In this document: positions 1-7,158 of the stretch, piece by piece
Layout: each line of letters begins with the position of its first letter
Numbering within the stretch: the stretch's first letter is position 1
NCBI GenBank assembly: GCA_028711925.1
Contig: JAQTRH010000013.1
Location: 1 to 14,740, forward strand
Length of the DNA: 14,740 nt
Reading direction: 5' to 3'
Source of the DNA: Candidatus Nanoarchaeia archaeon
GTDB lineage: Archaea > Nanobdellota > Nanobdellia > Woesearchaeales > CG1-02-33-12
The notes under the pieces: generated by a model
The model's input: only the letters and a program-made list of their open reading frames with translations
Told to the model about the DNA's origin: nothing
The model's database searches: none
Position numbers and translations under genes: made by a program

Positions 1-127
1 TTCTCCCGGAGTGCATACCCAGCATACTCCTCCTTCATCTGTTAAACCATCACAATCATTATCTTTTCCGTCGCAGATTTCTGTTACAGGATATACAGCT
101 CCAACACATGAACTCCATGATCCCCAT
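1..127. repeat. Direct repeat copy 1 (127 bp, period 210)
   Basis: This block matches 211-337 base for base. The 210-bp period is 70 codons, so both copies lie in the same frame of the minus-strand repeat protein. The block may continue left of the window. It encodes the segment from the second WGS through the CDGKDNDCDG motif to the linker CTPGE. Confidence 0.95.
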
Positions 128-915
128 TGACCTTCTGAGTCGCATGTTCTTGTCTGTGTTCCGAATGAGCATTCTCCAACATCTGTCTCTCCGCACTGCT
201 TTGTCTGCTTTTCTCCCGGAGTGCATACCCAGCATACTCCTCCTTCATCTGTTAAACCATCACAATCATTATCTTTTCCGTCGCAGATTTCTGTTACAGG
301 ATATACAGCTCCAACACATGAACTCCATGATCCCCATGTGTAATCTGATTTACAGACCCTTGTTTGAGTTCCGTATTTGCATTCTCCAATATTAGAATAA
401 CCACATTGTTTACAATCTTCCTCATCAGGCATACACTCGCCAGGATACATTGAATTAAGAATTCTTATAACTTCACCATATGTTGGATCATTTTTATTAT
501 AAATAAAAGATATCCATTGTTCTGTTTGTGTGTCTGTTACAACACATGTCCAGTCTTTATAAGTTAAACTGTAAGTACAATGTGTATCAAAATGGCTTGT
601 TGTAAGGTGGCAGGTTGTTCCACTACAAGTTGGCAATCCTGCATCAAAATAAAAATCATCTGTATCTGTTTGGTATCCTGAAGCTGAGTAAGTAATATCA
701 TAAACTGTGTTTGCATTTACATTAAAATTTGCTGCAGGTGTTCCTGTTTTTATAACTCCTCCTACATTTATTGTAGATGGATTTATGTAAACATACAATC
801 CATCTTCACAATAAGATGGACCATCAATTGCTGCAGTCCTAAACAAATATGCTTCTGCTGAACTTAACATAACTAAAAAAAACAATATTGTTATAACGAT
901 TTTATTTATTTTCAT
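1..915 (-). CDS. Exported Cys-rich repeat protein with MopE-like motifs (C-terminus beyond window)
   Basis: The reading frame is open from an ATG at 915 to the left edge, giving 305 residues with no stop, so the C-terminus is missing. Residues 1-22 form a signal peptide (basic start, hydrophobic core, ending SSAEA). Residues 23-160 are a Cys-poor domain I do not recognise. From about residue 165 a 70-residue Cys-rich unit starts and is followed by a second. Each unit has QCG...GEC..GTQTR.C, then WGSWSSC (like thrombospondin type 1), then CDGKDNDCDG..TDEGG (211-220 and 281-290). CDG.DNDCDG-type motifs occur in the MopE-like putative metal-binding family of secreted proteins. A good ribosome binding site (GAGAGGT, 922-928) lies 6 nt before the ATG, and only 22 nt separate it from the upstream gene, so the two are probably co-transcribed. 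A role in adhesion, metal binding or the cell surface is inference. Confidence 0.85.
   Translation of the reverse strand, partial: MKINKIVITILFFLVMLSSAEAYLFRTAAIDGPSYCEDGLYVYINPSTINVGGVIKTGTPAANFNVNANTVYDITYSASGYQTDTDDFYFDAGLPTCSGTTCHLTTSHFDTHCTYSLTYKDWTCVVTDTQTEQWISFIYNKNDPTYGEVIRILNSMYPGECMPDEEDCKQCGYSNIGECKYGTQTRVCKSDYTWGSWSSCVGAVYPVTEICDGKDNDCDGLTDEGGVCWVCTPGEKQTKQCGETDVGECSFGTQTRTCDSEGQWGSWSSCVGAVYPVTEICDGKDNDCDGLTDEGGVCWVCTPGE
211..337. repeat. Direct repeat copy 2 (127 bp, period 210)
   Basis: This block is identical to 1-127. The 83 bases between the two identical blocks encode the diverged part of the repeat unit (the GEC..GTQTR.C section), where the two units differ at many residues. 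Identity therefore stops sharply within the protein repeat. Confidence 0.95.
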
Positions 916-937
916 TTTCTTACCTCTCGATTACCTC

Positions 938-2014
938 TTAAAATACATGTGGATCCGGTTCAGGGTTAACAACTGGCTCTGTTTGTGTACTTCCCTCTCC
1001 TGTATTAGGATCACATCCAGTATTTACTGGATCTTGTAAATCATCATTATCATTAAGTTCTTGTTCTGGTGATGGTTGTGGTGTAGGCGTTGGCGTTGGT
1101 GTAGGCGTTGGTGTTGGTTCAGGTGTAGGTGTAGGAGTTGTTCCGTCTCTCTTGGCACGGTCAAAAGAAAGAGAGCCAAGAATTGCCCCGTCGTATCTGC
1201 CATACTCATTAAGAAGCTCTTTTATCTTCATACTTTCTGGAGCAACAACAAATCCAAAAGTGTCTTTTCCATCGCTTATCCTATAAAGAGTATAACCCTT
1301 GTCTATTGATTTTATTAAGTCGCTCATTACCGCGCTTATATTATAGCTATTCAATCCTGATTTTGCCAGTTTTGCTTCTGGTTTTTCTGACTTGTCAAAT
1401 AATGCCTCAACCATTCCATCTGCACGTTCTGATATAGATATATTGCCGTCATATGGATTATTTAAGGTTTTGTCTATAACATTATAAGCAATCACACGTT
1501 TACCATTGACATTAAAAGAACTATAGCTTAACTTCATTTCTTTATCAAGGTTCAAAAAGTTAAGAAGTTTATTTTCGATTGATTCTGAATCTTTATTAAC
1601 ACTGTATCTATTTTCTATTTGTTTGGATACTTCTAGATCAAAAACACTAAAATTGTTTGGAATAGTTGTTGATATGTAATCCTCCAATGTTTTTTGTTCA
1701 CGCATTAAATCATTTTCAACTATTTTTTTGTCTTTTTGATCCTGTGTTTTATAGAAGTAATCAAGAGGATCTACTTTTTGTTCTGCTACATGAGAAGTGA
1801 TTGATGTTGATACCGGAACTATAGTTGCAGAAGCGGTATTTGTAGCTGGCGCACTGTTCAAAGAAATCAATGCCGCTAAAGAAAGCACACCATATTTTGC
1901 TCCTTTCTTTATTTTTTCACTATTATTACCGATATATTCTTTTATATTATTTTGAAATTTCTTAGTATAGCCTTGAAAAGCACTGGCTATGCCTGATTGC
2001 TTGTAATTTTCCAT
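938..2014 (-). CDS. Predicted exported or membrane-anchored protein with Thr-Pro linker
   Basis: This 358-residue protein belongs to no family I recognise. It has an unusually long, basic, Asn/Lys-rich N-region (1-40), a hydrophobic segment (about 41-57) and an Ala/Ser/Thr stretch ending ASA at 61-63, which suggests an export signal or single anchor. The extracytoplasmic part is mixed alpha/beta-like without obvious catalytic motifs. It carries N-glycosylation sequons (NFS at 121 and two NIS). Residues 292-318 are a Thr-Pro tandem linker, followed by an acidic tail of about 40 residues. The ATG at 2014 is supported by a GGGGGT ribosome binding site (2021-2026) 6 nt upstream and a TATA box further up. 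It lies 22 nt upstream of the Cys-rich repeat gene and is probably in its operon. A surface or spacer role is inference. Confidence 0.8.
   Translation of the reverse strand: MENYKQSGIASAFQGYTKKFQNNIKEYIGNNSEKIKKGAKYGVLSLAALISLNSAPATNTASATIVPVSTSITSHVAEQKVDPLDYFYKTQDQKDKKIVENDLMREQKTLEDYISTTIPNNFSVFDLEVSKQIENRYSVNKDSESIENKLLNFLNLDKEMKLSYSSFNVNGKRVIAYNVIDKTLNNPYDGNISISERADGMVEALFDKSEKPEAKLAKSGLNSYNISAVMSDLIKSIDKGYTLYRISDGKDTFGFVVAPESMKIKELLNEYGRYDGAILGSLSFDRAKRDGTTPTPTPEPTPTPTPTPTPTPQPSPEQELNDNDDLQDPVNTGCDPNTGEGSTQTEPVVNPEPDPHVF
1061..1141 (-). repeat. Thr-Pro coding low-complexity tract
   Basis: The tract encodes residues 292-318 of the 358-residue exported protein, mostly alternating Thr and Pro with a few Glu, Gln and Ser. 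Codons vary between units, so this is a selected protein linker more than a fresh microsatellite. Such linkers commonly extend domains away from the membrane and can be O-glycosylated. Confidence 0.85.
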
Positions 2015-2076
2015 TTTGTTACCCCCAATTAAACTATGTTTGATTTTTAGTGAATAAGATGGTATATAACCTACCG

Positions 2077-2087
2077 TATATATAAAG
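2077..2087 (-). promoter_or_regulatory. TATA box for the 358-aa exported protein gene
   Basis: On the minus strand this reads CTTTATATATA, with an A-rich BRE-like stretch just upstream. It predicts a start site near 2055 and so a leader of about 40 nt, consistent with the ribosome binding site at 2021-2026. A second GTATATA copy lies at 2062-2068 and could be an alternative box. Confidence 0.55.
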
Positions 2088-2165
2088 TTTTTGGTTTTTA
2101 CTATTCAAAAATAACTACAACCTTTGTTTAGCTGGTCTCAATGCTTATTGGTTTATTTTTTCTTT

Positions 2166-2798
2166 TCACTGTTTTTTTATATCTTTCAAAACACTTTGAA
2201 GTGTTGTGTTTTCAGTTTTGTTGTTTATATCCTGTTTATACTCATTTGAAAGCTCAAAAAACATATCATAAAAAAACTTTGATTCTTTAACTATATGCTC
2301 TTTAAATTTAGCATCAAGTTTAATATCTCTTTTAAACATGTTGAGAGTGTATGAATCACTTTTTTCTGTTTTAAATGATACAAAGTCCTGCTCTGGATAA
2401 ACTACAAGATCGCTTATATTGCCATTATAAGATTCTATCCATGCCTCGTGGCTTAGTTTAGTGTCTTCTTTAAACTTATTTAAATCAGATAAATGGGAAT
2501 TATATCTCTCAATTAGTTCTTTATTGCCTGTTTTTTCTACTTCTTTCTTCCAAATCTCAGCATATCTGTCTGCAGCTCCAATATACTGTAAATCAGATTT
2601 GTTGAATCTTACCATATTATCGCTAAGAACACTTTCAAGGGTCTGCTTTTTATTTTCAGTTTCATTTGTGTTATAAGGAAGTGTGTTTGCTAACCCGCTC
2701 GATGTAAGAGTAGCAGCAATACCTGCAACAGCAAGTCCTAGTTTAACTGTATTCTTTATTGAATTTGCATATCCTTTAGTTTTGTTTGTGTAATCCAT
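2166..2798 (-). CDS. Small predicted exported protein, family unknown
   Basis: This 210-residue protein has a basic N-region (1-19), a hydrophobic Ala/Gly/Leu segment (20-37) and a probable cleavage region near SSGLANT. The rest is hydrophilic, rich in Lys/Glu/Asp and probably largely helical. It has five N-glycosylation sequons after the signal (N45, N66, N127, N193, N197). I recognise no family. It shares with its 358-residue neighbour the plan of an Asn/Lys/Tyr-rich start followed by one hydrophobic segment, and a short Y(N/D)GNIS string (124-128 here), so distant relationship is possible but unproven. The ATG at 2798 lies about 26 nt from a TATA box and has no ribosome binding site, so it is read from a leaderless transcript. 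The stop is TGA. Confidence 0.75.
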   Translation of the reverse strand: MDYTNKTKGYANSIKNTVKLGLAVAGIAATLTSSGLANTLPYNTNETENKKQTLESVLSDNMVRFNKSDLQYIGAADRYAEIWKKEVEKTGNKELIERYNSHLSDLNKFKEDTKLSHEAWIESYNGNISDLVVYPEQDFVSFKTEKSDSYTLNMFKRDIKLDAKFKEHIVKESKFFYDMFFELSNEYKQDINNKTENTTLQSVLKDIKKQ

Positions 2799-2820
2799 AA
2801 AATAAAGAATAAAACATTAA

Positions 2821-2828
2821 TATATAAA
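2821..2828 (-). promoter_or_regulatory. TATA box, leaderless promoter of the 210-aa gene
   Basis: The minus strand reads TTTATATA with a purine-rich BRE-like AGAAAG upstream. Its centre lies about 26 nt before the start codon, so transcription should begin at or next to the ATG. Confidence 0.65.
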
Positions 2829-2884
2829 TCTTTCTATTTTTGTTATTAATAAGTGACAAATTATTTTTAAGACAAAACAAAAGA

Positions 2885-2894
2885 TTATAAAATA
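2885..2894 (+). promoter_or_regulatory. TATA box, leaderless promoter of the geranylgeranyl reductase-like gene
   Basis: TTATAAAATA is centred about 26 nt before the ATG at 2915, with an AACAAAAG BRE-like stretch upstream and no ribosome binding site. It is divergent from the promoter at 2821-2828. The two share a 116-bp intergenic region. Confidence 0.6.
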
Positions 2895-2914
2895 ATAAAC
2901 ATAACTTTGATTTT

Positions 2915-4000
2915 ATGAAAAAGGTTTCAATAATAGGAGCAGGTCCATCAGGAAGCTACTTAGCCTGTATTTTGGCAAATCATGGCTTTGAAGTTAGTGT
3001 TTTTGAGGAGCATGACAAAGTTGGATTTCCTGTTCAATGTACAGGAATTACAACATCATTTCTTAAAGAGCTTGTTGAGCTGAAAAAAGAATTTGTGATA
3101 AACAAAGTAAGCAAGGCAAGGATATTCTCAACTAATAAAGATTTTGTTGATATAAGGATAAAAGAAAATTTTGTTCTTGACAGGGCAAAGTTCGACCATT
3201 ATTTAATGAAAAAAGCAGAAAAGCAGGGAGTGAAATTTTTTCTTGGACACCGGTTTGTTGGAGCAGATAAAAACACTATAAGAATACAAAAAGCAAAGTC
3301 AAAAATAATAAAAGAGATAAAAACAGATTATATTGTGGGGGCAGATGGCCCGTTGTCAGATGTTGCAAGATCATTTAAATTCAAAAACAAAAAAGAATTC
3401 TTATATGGAATTCAGGCAAGGGTGAAACTTAAAAACAATAATATTGTTGAGTTTTATCCATATATAGGAGAGTACGCATGGGTTGTTCCTGAATCAAAAG
3501 AAATTGTAAGGATAGGTGTTGCCTCAGGAAAAAACACAAAAAAAATATTTGATGATTTTATAAGGGAAAGGTTAAAGGAAAATCAAATAATGGAAATTCA
3601 GGCAGGCCTGATTCCGGTTTACAACCCAAAAGCAAAAGTCCAAAAAAACAATGTGTTTCTTTTGGGGGATGCGGCAAAAATGGTAAAGGCAACAACCGGC
3701 GGAGGGATAATACCCGGGATTTTAGGAGCAAAGGCTCTCGCAAACTCAATAATTAAGAGAAAGGATTATAACACGCAGTTAAAAAAACTGGTTAAAAAGG
3801 AGCTATTGATTCATTTAAAGGCAAGGCATATTATGAACAAGTTCTCGAATAAAGATTGGGATTATCTTATTAAAATATGCAATAATCCAAAAATAAAAAA
3901 AATACTCTCAGAAAATGAAAGGGATTTCATATCAAGAATATTAATAGAAAGCATAATAGCAGAGCCAAGGCTGCTTTATTTCGCCAAATTTATATTTTAA
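2915..4000 (+). CDS. Geranylgeranyl reductase family FAD-dependent oxidoreductase
   Basis: This flavoprotein belongs to the FixC/geranylgeranyl reductase family, whose archaeal members saturate double bonds of isoprenoid chains in membrane lipids (digeranylgeranylglycerophospholipid) or of polyprenol carriers. It acts at the cytoplasmic membrane face. Evidence in its 361 residues: an N-terminal Rossmann GAGPSG (8-13) with a Glu pair at the end of the second strand (31-32), the family's PVQCTG substrate/flavin motif (39-44), GADGPLS in the middle, and the second FAD motif GDAA (251-254) followed by TTGGGI (260-265). The length is slightly short for the family. A leaderless promoter precedes it, and AglB lies 62 bp downstream under its own promoter. 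Saturating the lipid carrier for glycosylation is an attractive alternative to a bulk lipid role, but this is inference. Confidence 0.88.
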   Translation: MKKVSIIGAGPSGSYLACILANHGFEVSVFEEHDKVGFPVQCTGITTSFLKELVELKKEFVINKVSKARIFSTNKDFVDIRIKENFVLDRAKFDHYLMKKAEKQGVKFFLGHRFVGADKNTIRIQKAKSKIIKEIKTDYIVGADGPLSDVARSFKFKNKKEFLYGIQARVKLKNNNIVEFYPYIGEYAWVVPESKEIVRIGVASGKNTKKIFDDFIRERLKENQIMEIQAGLIPVYNPKAKVQKNNVFLLGDAAKMVKATTGGGIIPGILGAKALANSIIKRKDYNTQLKKLVKKELLIHLKARHIMNKFSNKDWDYLIKICNNPKIKKILSENERDFISRILIESIIAEPRLLYFAKFIF

Positions 4001-4013
4001 TTAAATCACAATA

Positions 4014-4022
4014 TTTATATAA
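4014..4022 (+). promoter_or_regulatory. TATA box upstream of aglB
   Basis: TTTATATAA lies about 45 nt before the AglB ATG. With transcription starting about 25 nt downstream this leaves a leader of roughly 20 nt containing the ribosome binding site AAGGGG (4052-4057), 5 nt before the ATG. Confidence 0.6.
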
Positions 4023-4062
4023 TAAATACTTTTTCAGGAAAAATAGGTTTTAAGGGGTTAAG

Positions 4063-7000
4063 ATGGCAGAAGAGAAAAGAAATGATGAAATAACAATAGA
4101 CCTTGGAAGCATTTTCAAGAAGAAAAAGGGTAATAAAGAAAAATCTCCCAAAGAAAAGATAGAGATTACTGAGGTAAAAGATCTGGATGAACCTAAAGAG
4201 AATATTAAGATACATGAATCAAAAGAAAGTTCAGAAAAAAAAGAAAAGAGCGATGAAGTTTCAATTGACTTAACTAAGGTAAAAAATTTCTTCAGTAAAG
4301 ATAAACATCAAGAAACATCAGATGATGATACAATAAATATTGGAAGCATAGCCAAGAGTTTAGATAAAAAAAAGAATATTCTTATCCCTTTGGTTATAAT
4401 ATTGATTTGCATGTTCTTCAGCGTTTATTTCAGGAGTTTTCCTGCTTATCTTCCGATTACAGATGACTGGGCAACAAACAGTGTTCACAATTATTATAAA
4501 TCTCAGATAACCCAGCAGGTAAATCAGCAGAATCCATTTTTACCCGCGGCAAACAAAAACCAGCTTGTTGAAGATGAATTTAAAAGAGTTCTGGAAGAAA
4601 ACAAAGACCAGATACAGGCCAGCATAAAAGAAACTTCATCCTATTTCAAGTCAACCATGCAGGATGATGCTGGACAAACTTACCTCGTTGCAATTGACCC
4701 TTATTTTTGGTATAGGAATGCGAGGAATTATCTTGACCATGGATTCTCAGCGGATATTGAAATTAATGGAGAATATTATGACACTCACCGTATGGCTCCA
4801 TTCATAGAAGAAGAGGTTGTAAAAAGAGATGTTGTTAAGGATTTTGGTTTATGGCTAGGGAAAAAATTTGGAAACCTCAACGTCCTTATAGAAGTGTGGC
4901 TTTATAGAATTTTAAGCTTGTTTAACAGCAATATCTCTCTTATGGCCGCTGCATTCTATGTTCCTGTTATAATTGGTTCATTGGCAGTTATACCTGCATT
5001 CTTCATAGCAAGAAGGATAAGCGGTAATGTCGGCGGGTTTTTTGCTGCATTTATGGTGGCAATACACCCTTTTGTTTTGACAAGGACAGCCGGCGGATTT
5101 GCTGACACCGATCCCTACAATATTTTATTTCCTCTCCTGATAACATGGGTTTTCCTTGAGGCCTTTGAATCACAAAACCTGAAAAAGAAAATATCTCTTA
5201 CAATATTAAGCGGTTTATTTGTCGGACTTTACAGCTTTGCATGGAGCGGATGGTCATTTATATTTAACATCCTCCTTGCAGCATCAGGAATCTTTTTGAT
5301 ATACCAGATGGTGATAAACAGAGAAATGATAAAAAAAGGAATATTAAATTTAATGAATTATTTTAAGATAAAAAACACCATAATAATTATAATAACTTTC
5401 ATTATTTCATCAGGAATATCCGTAACGTCTTTCTCAGGAATGAGAGCATTTTTAAGGGGATTAACAGAATATATAAAATTTGCCCAGATGAAAGATGTTG
5501 CTGTGACAAGCCTATGGTATAATGTTTATACTACAGTTGCAGAATTGAATCCGTTATCATGGAAAGAGATAGTCAACCAGATAGGAGGACAATTTTTGTT
5601 CTCAATAGCACTTATAGGAGTTCTTCTTACTATAATAAAAAGAAACGATGATGGAAGCATAAATCTTCTTTATGCTGCATTGGTTTCTGTTTTTTCATTC
5701 TTAGCAATATACATCAGCTATGCAAATAATTCATTTGTACTTTTTGTTACAGCAGTTATCGCAATAACATTTTTCGTTTTGTTCACAAACAGAAATATAG
5801 AAAAAGAGACAGATATAAAAGCAGCTTTGGTAATCATACTCTGGTTTTTTGCAACTGCATATGCAAGCACAAGAGGAGTAAGATTCATTCTTATTATGGC
5901 CCCTGCATTCGCTCTTGGTTTTGGAATTGCACTTGGCCTTATATATGACTTTTTTTCAAAATTCCTTTCAAAGGAAATGCATGTTGAAAAAGCTGTTTCA
6001 GGAATTGTTGTATTCATACTCTTGAGCACATTATTGATATCCCCTGTAAGGTCTGCAAACACAACTGCAAAAAATGAAATTCCAAGCATGAATGATGCAT
6101 GGTATGAATCATTAATAATGATAAAGGAAAATTCTTCAGAAGATGCGATAATTAACTCATGGTGGGACTTTGGCCACTGGTTTAAGGCAATAGCTGACCG
6201 CGGCGTAACTCTTGACGGAGGAGGCCAGAATCAGCCTCAGGCGCATTGGCTGGGAAAACTAATGCTAACTTCAGATGAAAAAATGTCTGTTGGAATACTA
6301 AGGATGCTTGATTGCGGAAAGACATATAGTTTTGATTTAATTGATGAAAAATTCAATGACACTTTAAAAACTATAAACACCTTATATGAAATAATTCCTG
6401 TTGAAAGAGATGAAGCAGAAACAATTCTTTTAAGCAAGGGATTTAATGAGGATGAGACTGAAAAAATACTTGATTACACTCACTGCGAAAATCCGCCTGA
6501 AAATTATTTTATAACATCTGCAGATATGGTTAACAAGGCAGGAGTCTGGGGGCATTTTGGCTCATGGGATTTTGAAAGGGCGGCCATGTATCAAAGAATA
6601 AAGAAGATAAGAGAAGGGCCAAAGGCCGTTGATATACTAATGAATGAGTTCAACCTTTCAGAAGAAAAAGCAGACCAGTATTTCTATGAAATACACAACC
6701 AGGATGCAGACCAGTGGGTCTCAGGCTGGCCTGGCTATGCATCCAACTTAAAAGGATGCACTAAAATAAACAATGACAGCATACAGTGCAGCCAGAACTT
6801 AGGAGGGCAGACCATTCCCTTTAATATAAATCTTACAACAATGGATGCGGTTATTCCTGCATCTCCAGTAGATCTTCATCCTGTTTCAGTTGTTTATCCC
6901 ACTGAGGAAGGGATAGATGAAAAAAGATACAAAGACAACACAATACCTTACTCAATTGCAATAATTAAATCAGGGGATTCATACCAAAGCATAATGATGG

Positions 7001-7158
7001 CCCCTGAACTTGCAACAAGCATGTTCACAACATTGTTTTTCTATGATGGAATTGGTTTAGAGCACTATGAAAAGTTCCATGATGTAACTGATGTTACCGG
7101 CGCAAGGATAATTGTCTGGAAGATAAACTGGGAAGGAAAAGTTGGAACAGATGAATAA
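4063..7158 (+). CDS. aglB: AglB/STT3 oligosaccharyltransferase
   Basis: This enzyme transfers a glycan from a dolichol-type lipid carrier to Asn in N-x-S/T sequons on the outer membrane face. Its 1031 residues begin with a charged cytosolic tail (1-104), then membrane helices from about 106 to 670 and a C-terminal extracytoplasmic domain. Catalytic signatures are visible: acidic D134-D135 in the first external loop, a DTD motif (348-350) in the second acidic site, TVAE with Glu494 in the fifth loop, and the sequon-binding WWDFG (700-704, usually WWDYG) followed by HW. Near 822-829 it has MVNKAGVW. Cysteines at 751, 808, 899 and 909 are external and may form disulfides. The N-terminal tail carries three copies of an acidic/hydrophobic motif. 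It overlaps the next gene by 8 nt. The family assignment is firm; the glycan is unknown. Confidence 0.95.
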   Translation: MAEEKRNDEITIDLGSIFKKKKGNKEKSPKEKIEITEVKDLDEPKENIKIHESKESSEKKEKSDEVSIDLTKVKNFFSKDKHQETSDDDTINIGSIAKSLDKKKNILIPLVIILICMFFSVYFRSFPAYLPITDDWATNSVHNYYKSQITQQVNQQNPFLPAANKNQLVEDEFKRVLEENKDQIQASIKETSSYFKSTMQDDAGQTYLVAIDPYFWYRNARNYLDHGFSADIEINGEYYDTHRMAPFIEEEVVKRDVVKDFGLWLGKKFGNLNVLIEVWLYRILSLFNSNISLMAAAFYVPVIIGSLAVIPAFFIARRISGNVGGFFAAFMVAIHPFVLTRTAGGFADTDPYNILFPLLITWVFLEAFESQNLKKKISLTILSGLFVGLYSFAWSGWSFIFNILLAASGIFLIYQMVINREMIKKGILNLMNYFKIKNTIIIIITFIISSGISVTSFSGMRAFLRGLTEYIKFAQMKDVAVTSLWYNVYTTVAELNPLSWKEIVNQIGGQFLFSIALIGVLLTIIKRNDDGSINLLYAALVSVFSFLAIYISYANNSFVLFVTAVIAITFFVLFTNRNIEKETDIKAALVIILWFFATAYASTRGVRFILIMAPAFALGFGIALGLIYDFFSKFLSKEMHVEKAVSGIVVFILLSTLLISPVRSANTTAKNEIPSMNDAWYESLIMIKENSSEDAIINSWWDFGHWFKAIADRGVTLDGGGQNQPQAHWLGKLMLTSDEKMSVGILRMLDCGKTYSFDLIDEKFNDTLKTINTLYEIIPVERDEAETILLSKGFNEDETEKILDYTHCENPPENYFITSADMVNKAGVWGHFGSWDFERAAMYQRIKKIREGPKAVDILMNEFNLSEEKADQYFYEIHNQDADQWVSGWPGYASNLKGCTKINNDSIQCSQNLGGQTIPFNINLTTMDAVIPASPVDLHPVSVVYPTEEGIDEKRYKDNTIPYSIAIIKSGDSYQSIMMAPELATSMFTTLFFYDGIGLEHYEKFHDVTDVTGARIIVWKINWEGKVGTDE

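Noticed and set aside
1..337. Long exact direct repeats that could suggest a CRISPR array or transposon ends
   Set aside because: The 127-bp blocks recur at a 210-bp period in frame within a single coding region, with no spacer diversity, short repeat units or transposase; they are protein repeats.
108..395. Plus-strand 95-codon open frame
   Set aside because: It is antisense to the Cys-rich repeat gene, has low-quality repetitive composition and no promoter or ribosome site; its openness follows from the repeat.
1076..1309. Plus-strand frame rich in Cys, Trp and Arg
   Set aside because: It is the shadow of the Thr-Pro coding tract on the other strand and has no family resemblance.
2015..2165. 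Possible small RNA or terminator in the gap between the two exported protein genes
   Set aside because: I see promoter elements but no convincing stem-loop or strong T-tract on the transcribed strand.
7142..7150. TTG start three codons upstream of the first GT2 gene's ATG
   Set aside because: The ATG at 7151 begins right at the conserved region and gives a usual N-terminus for the family.
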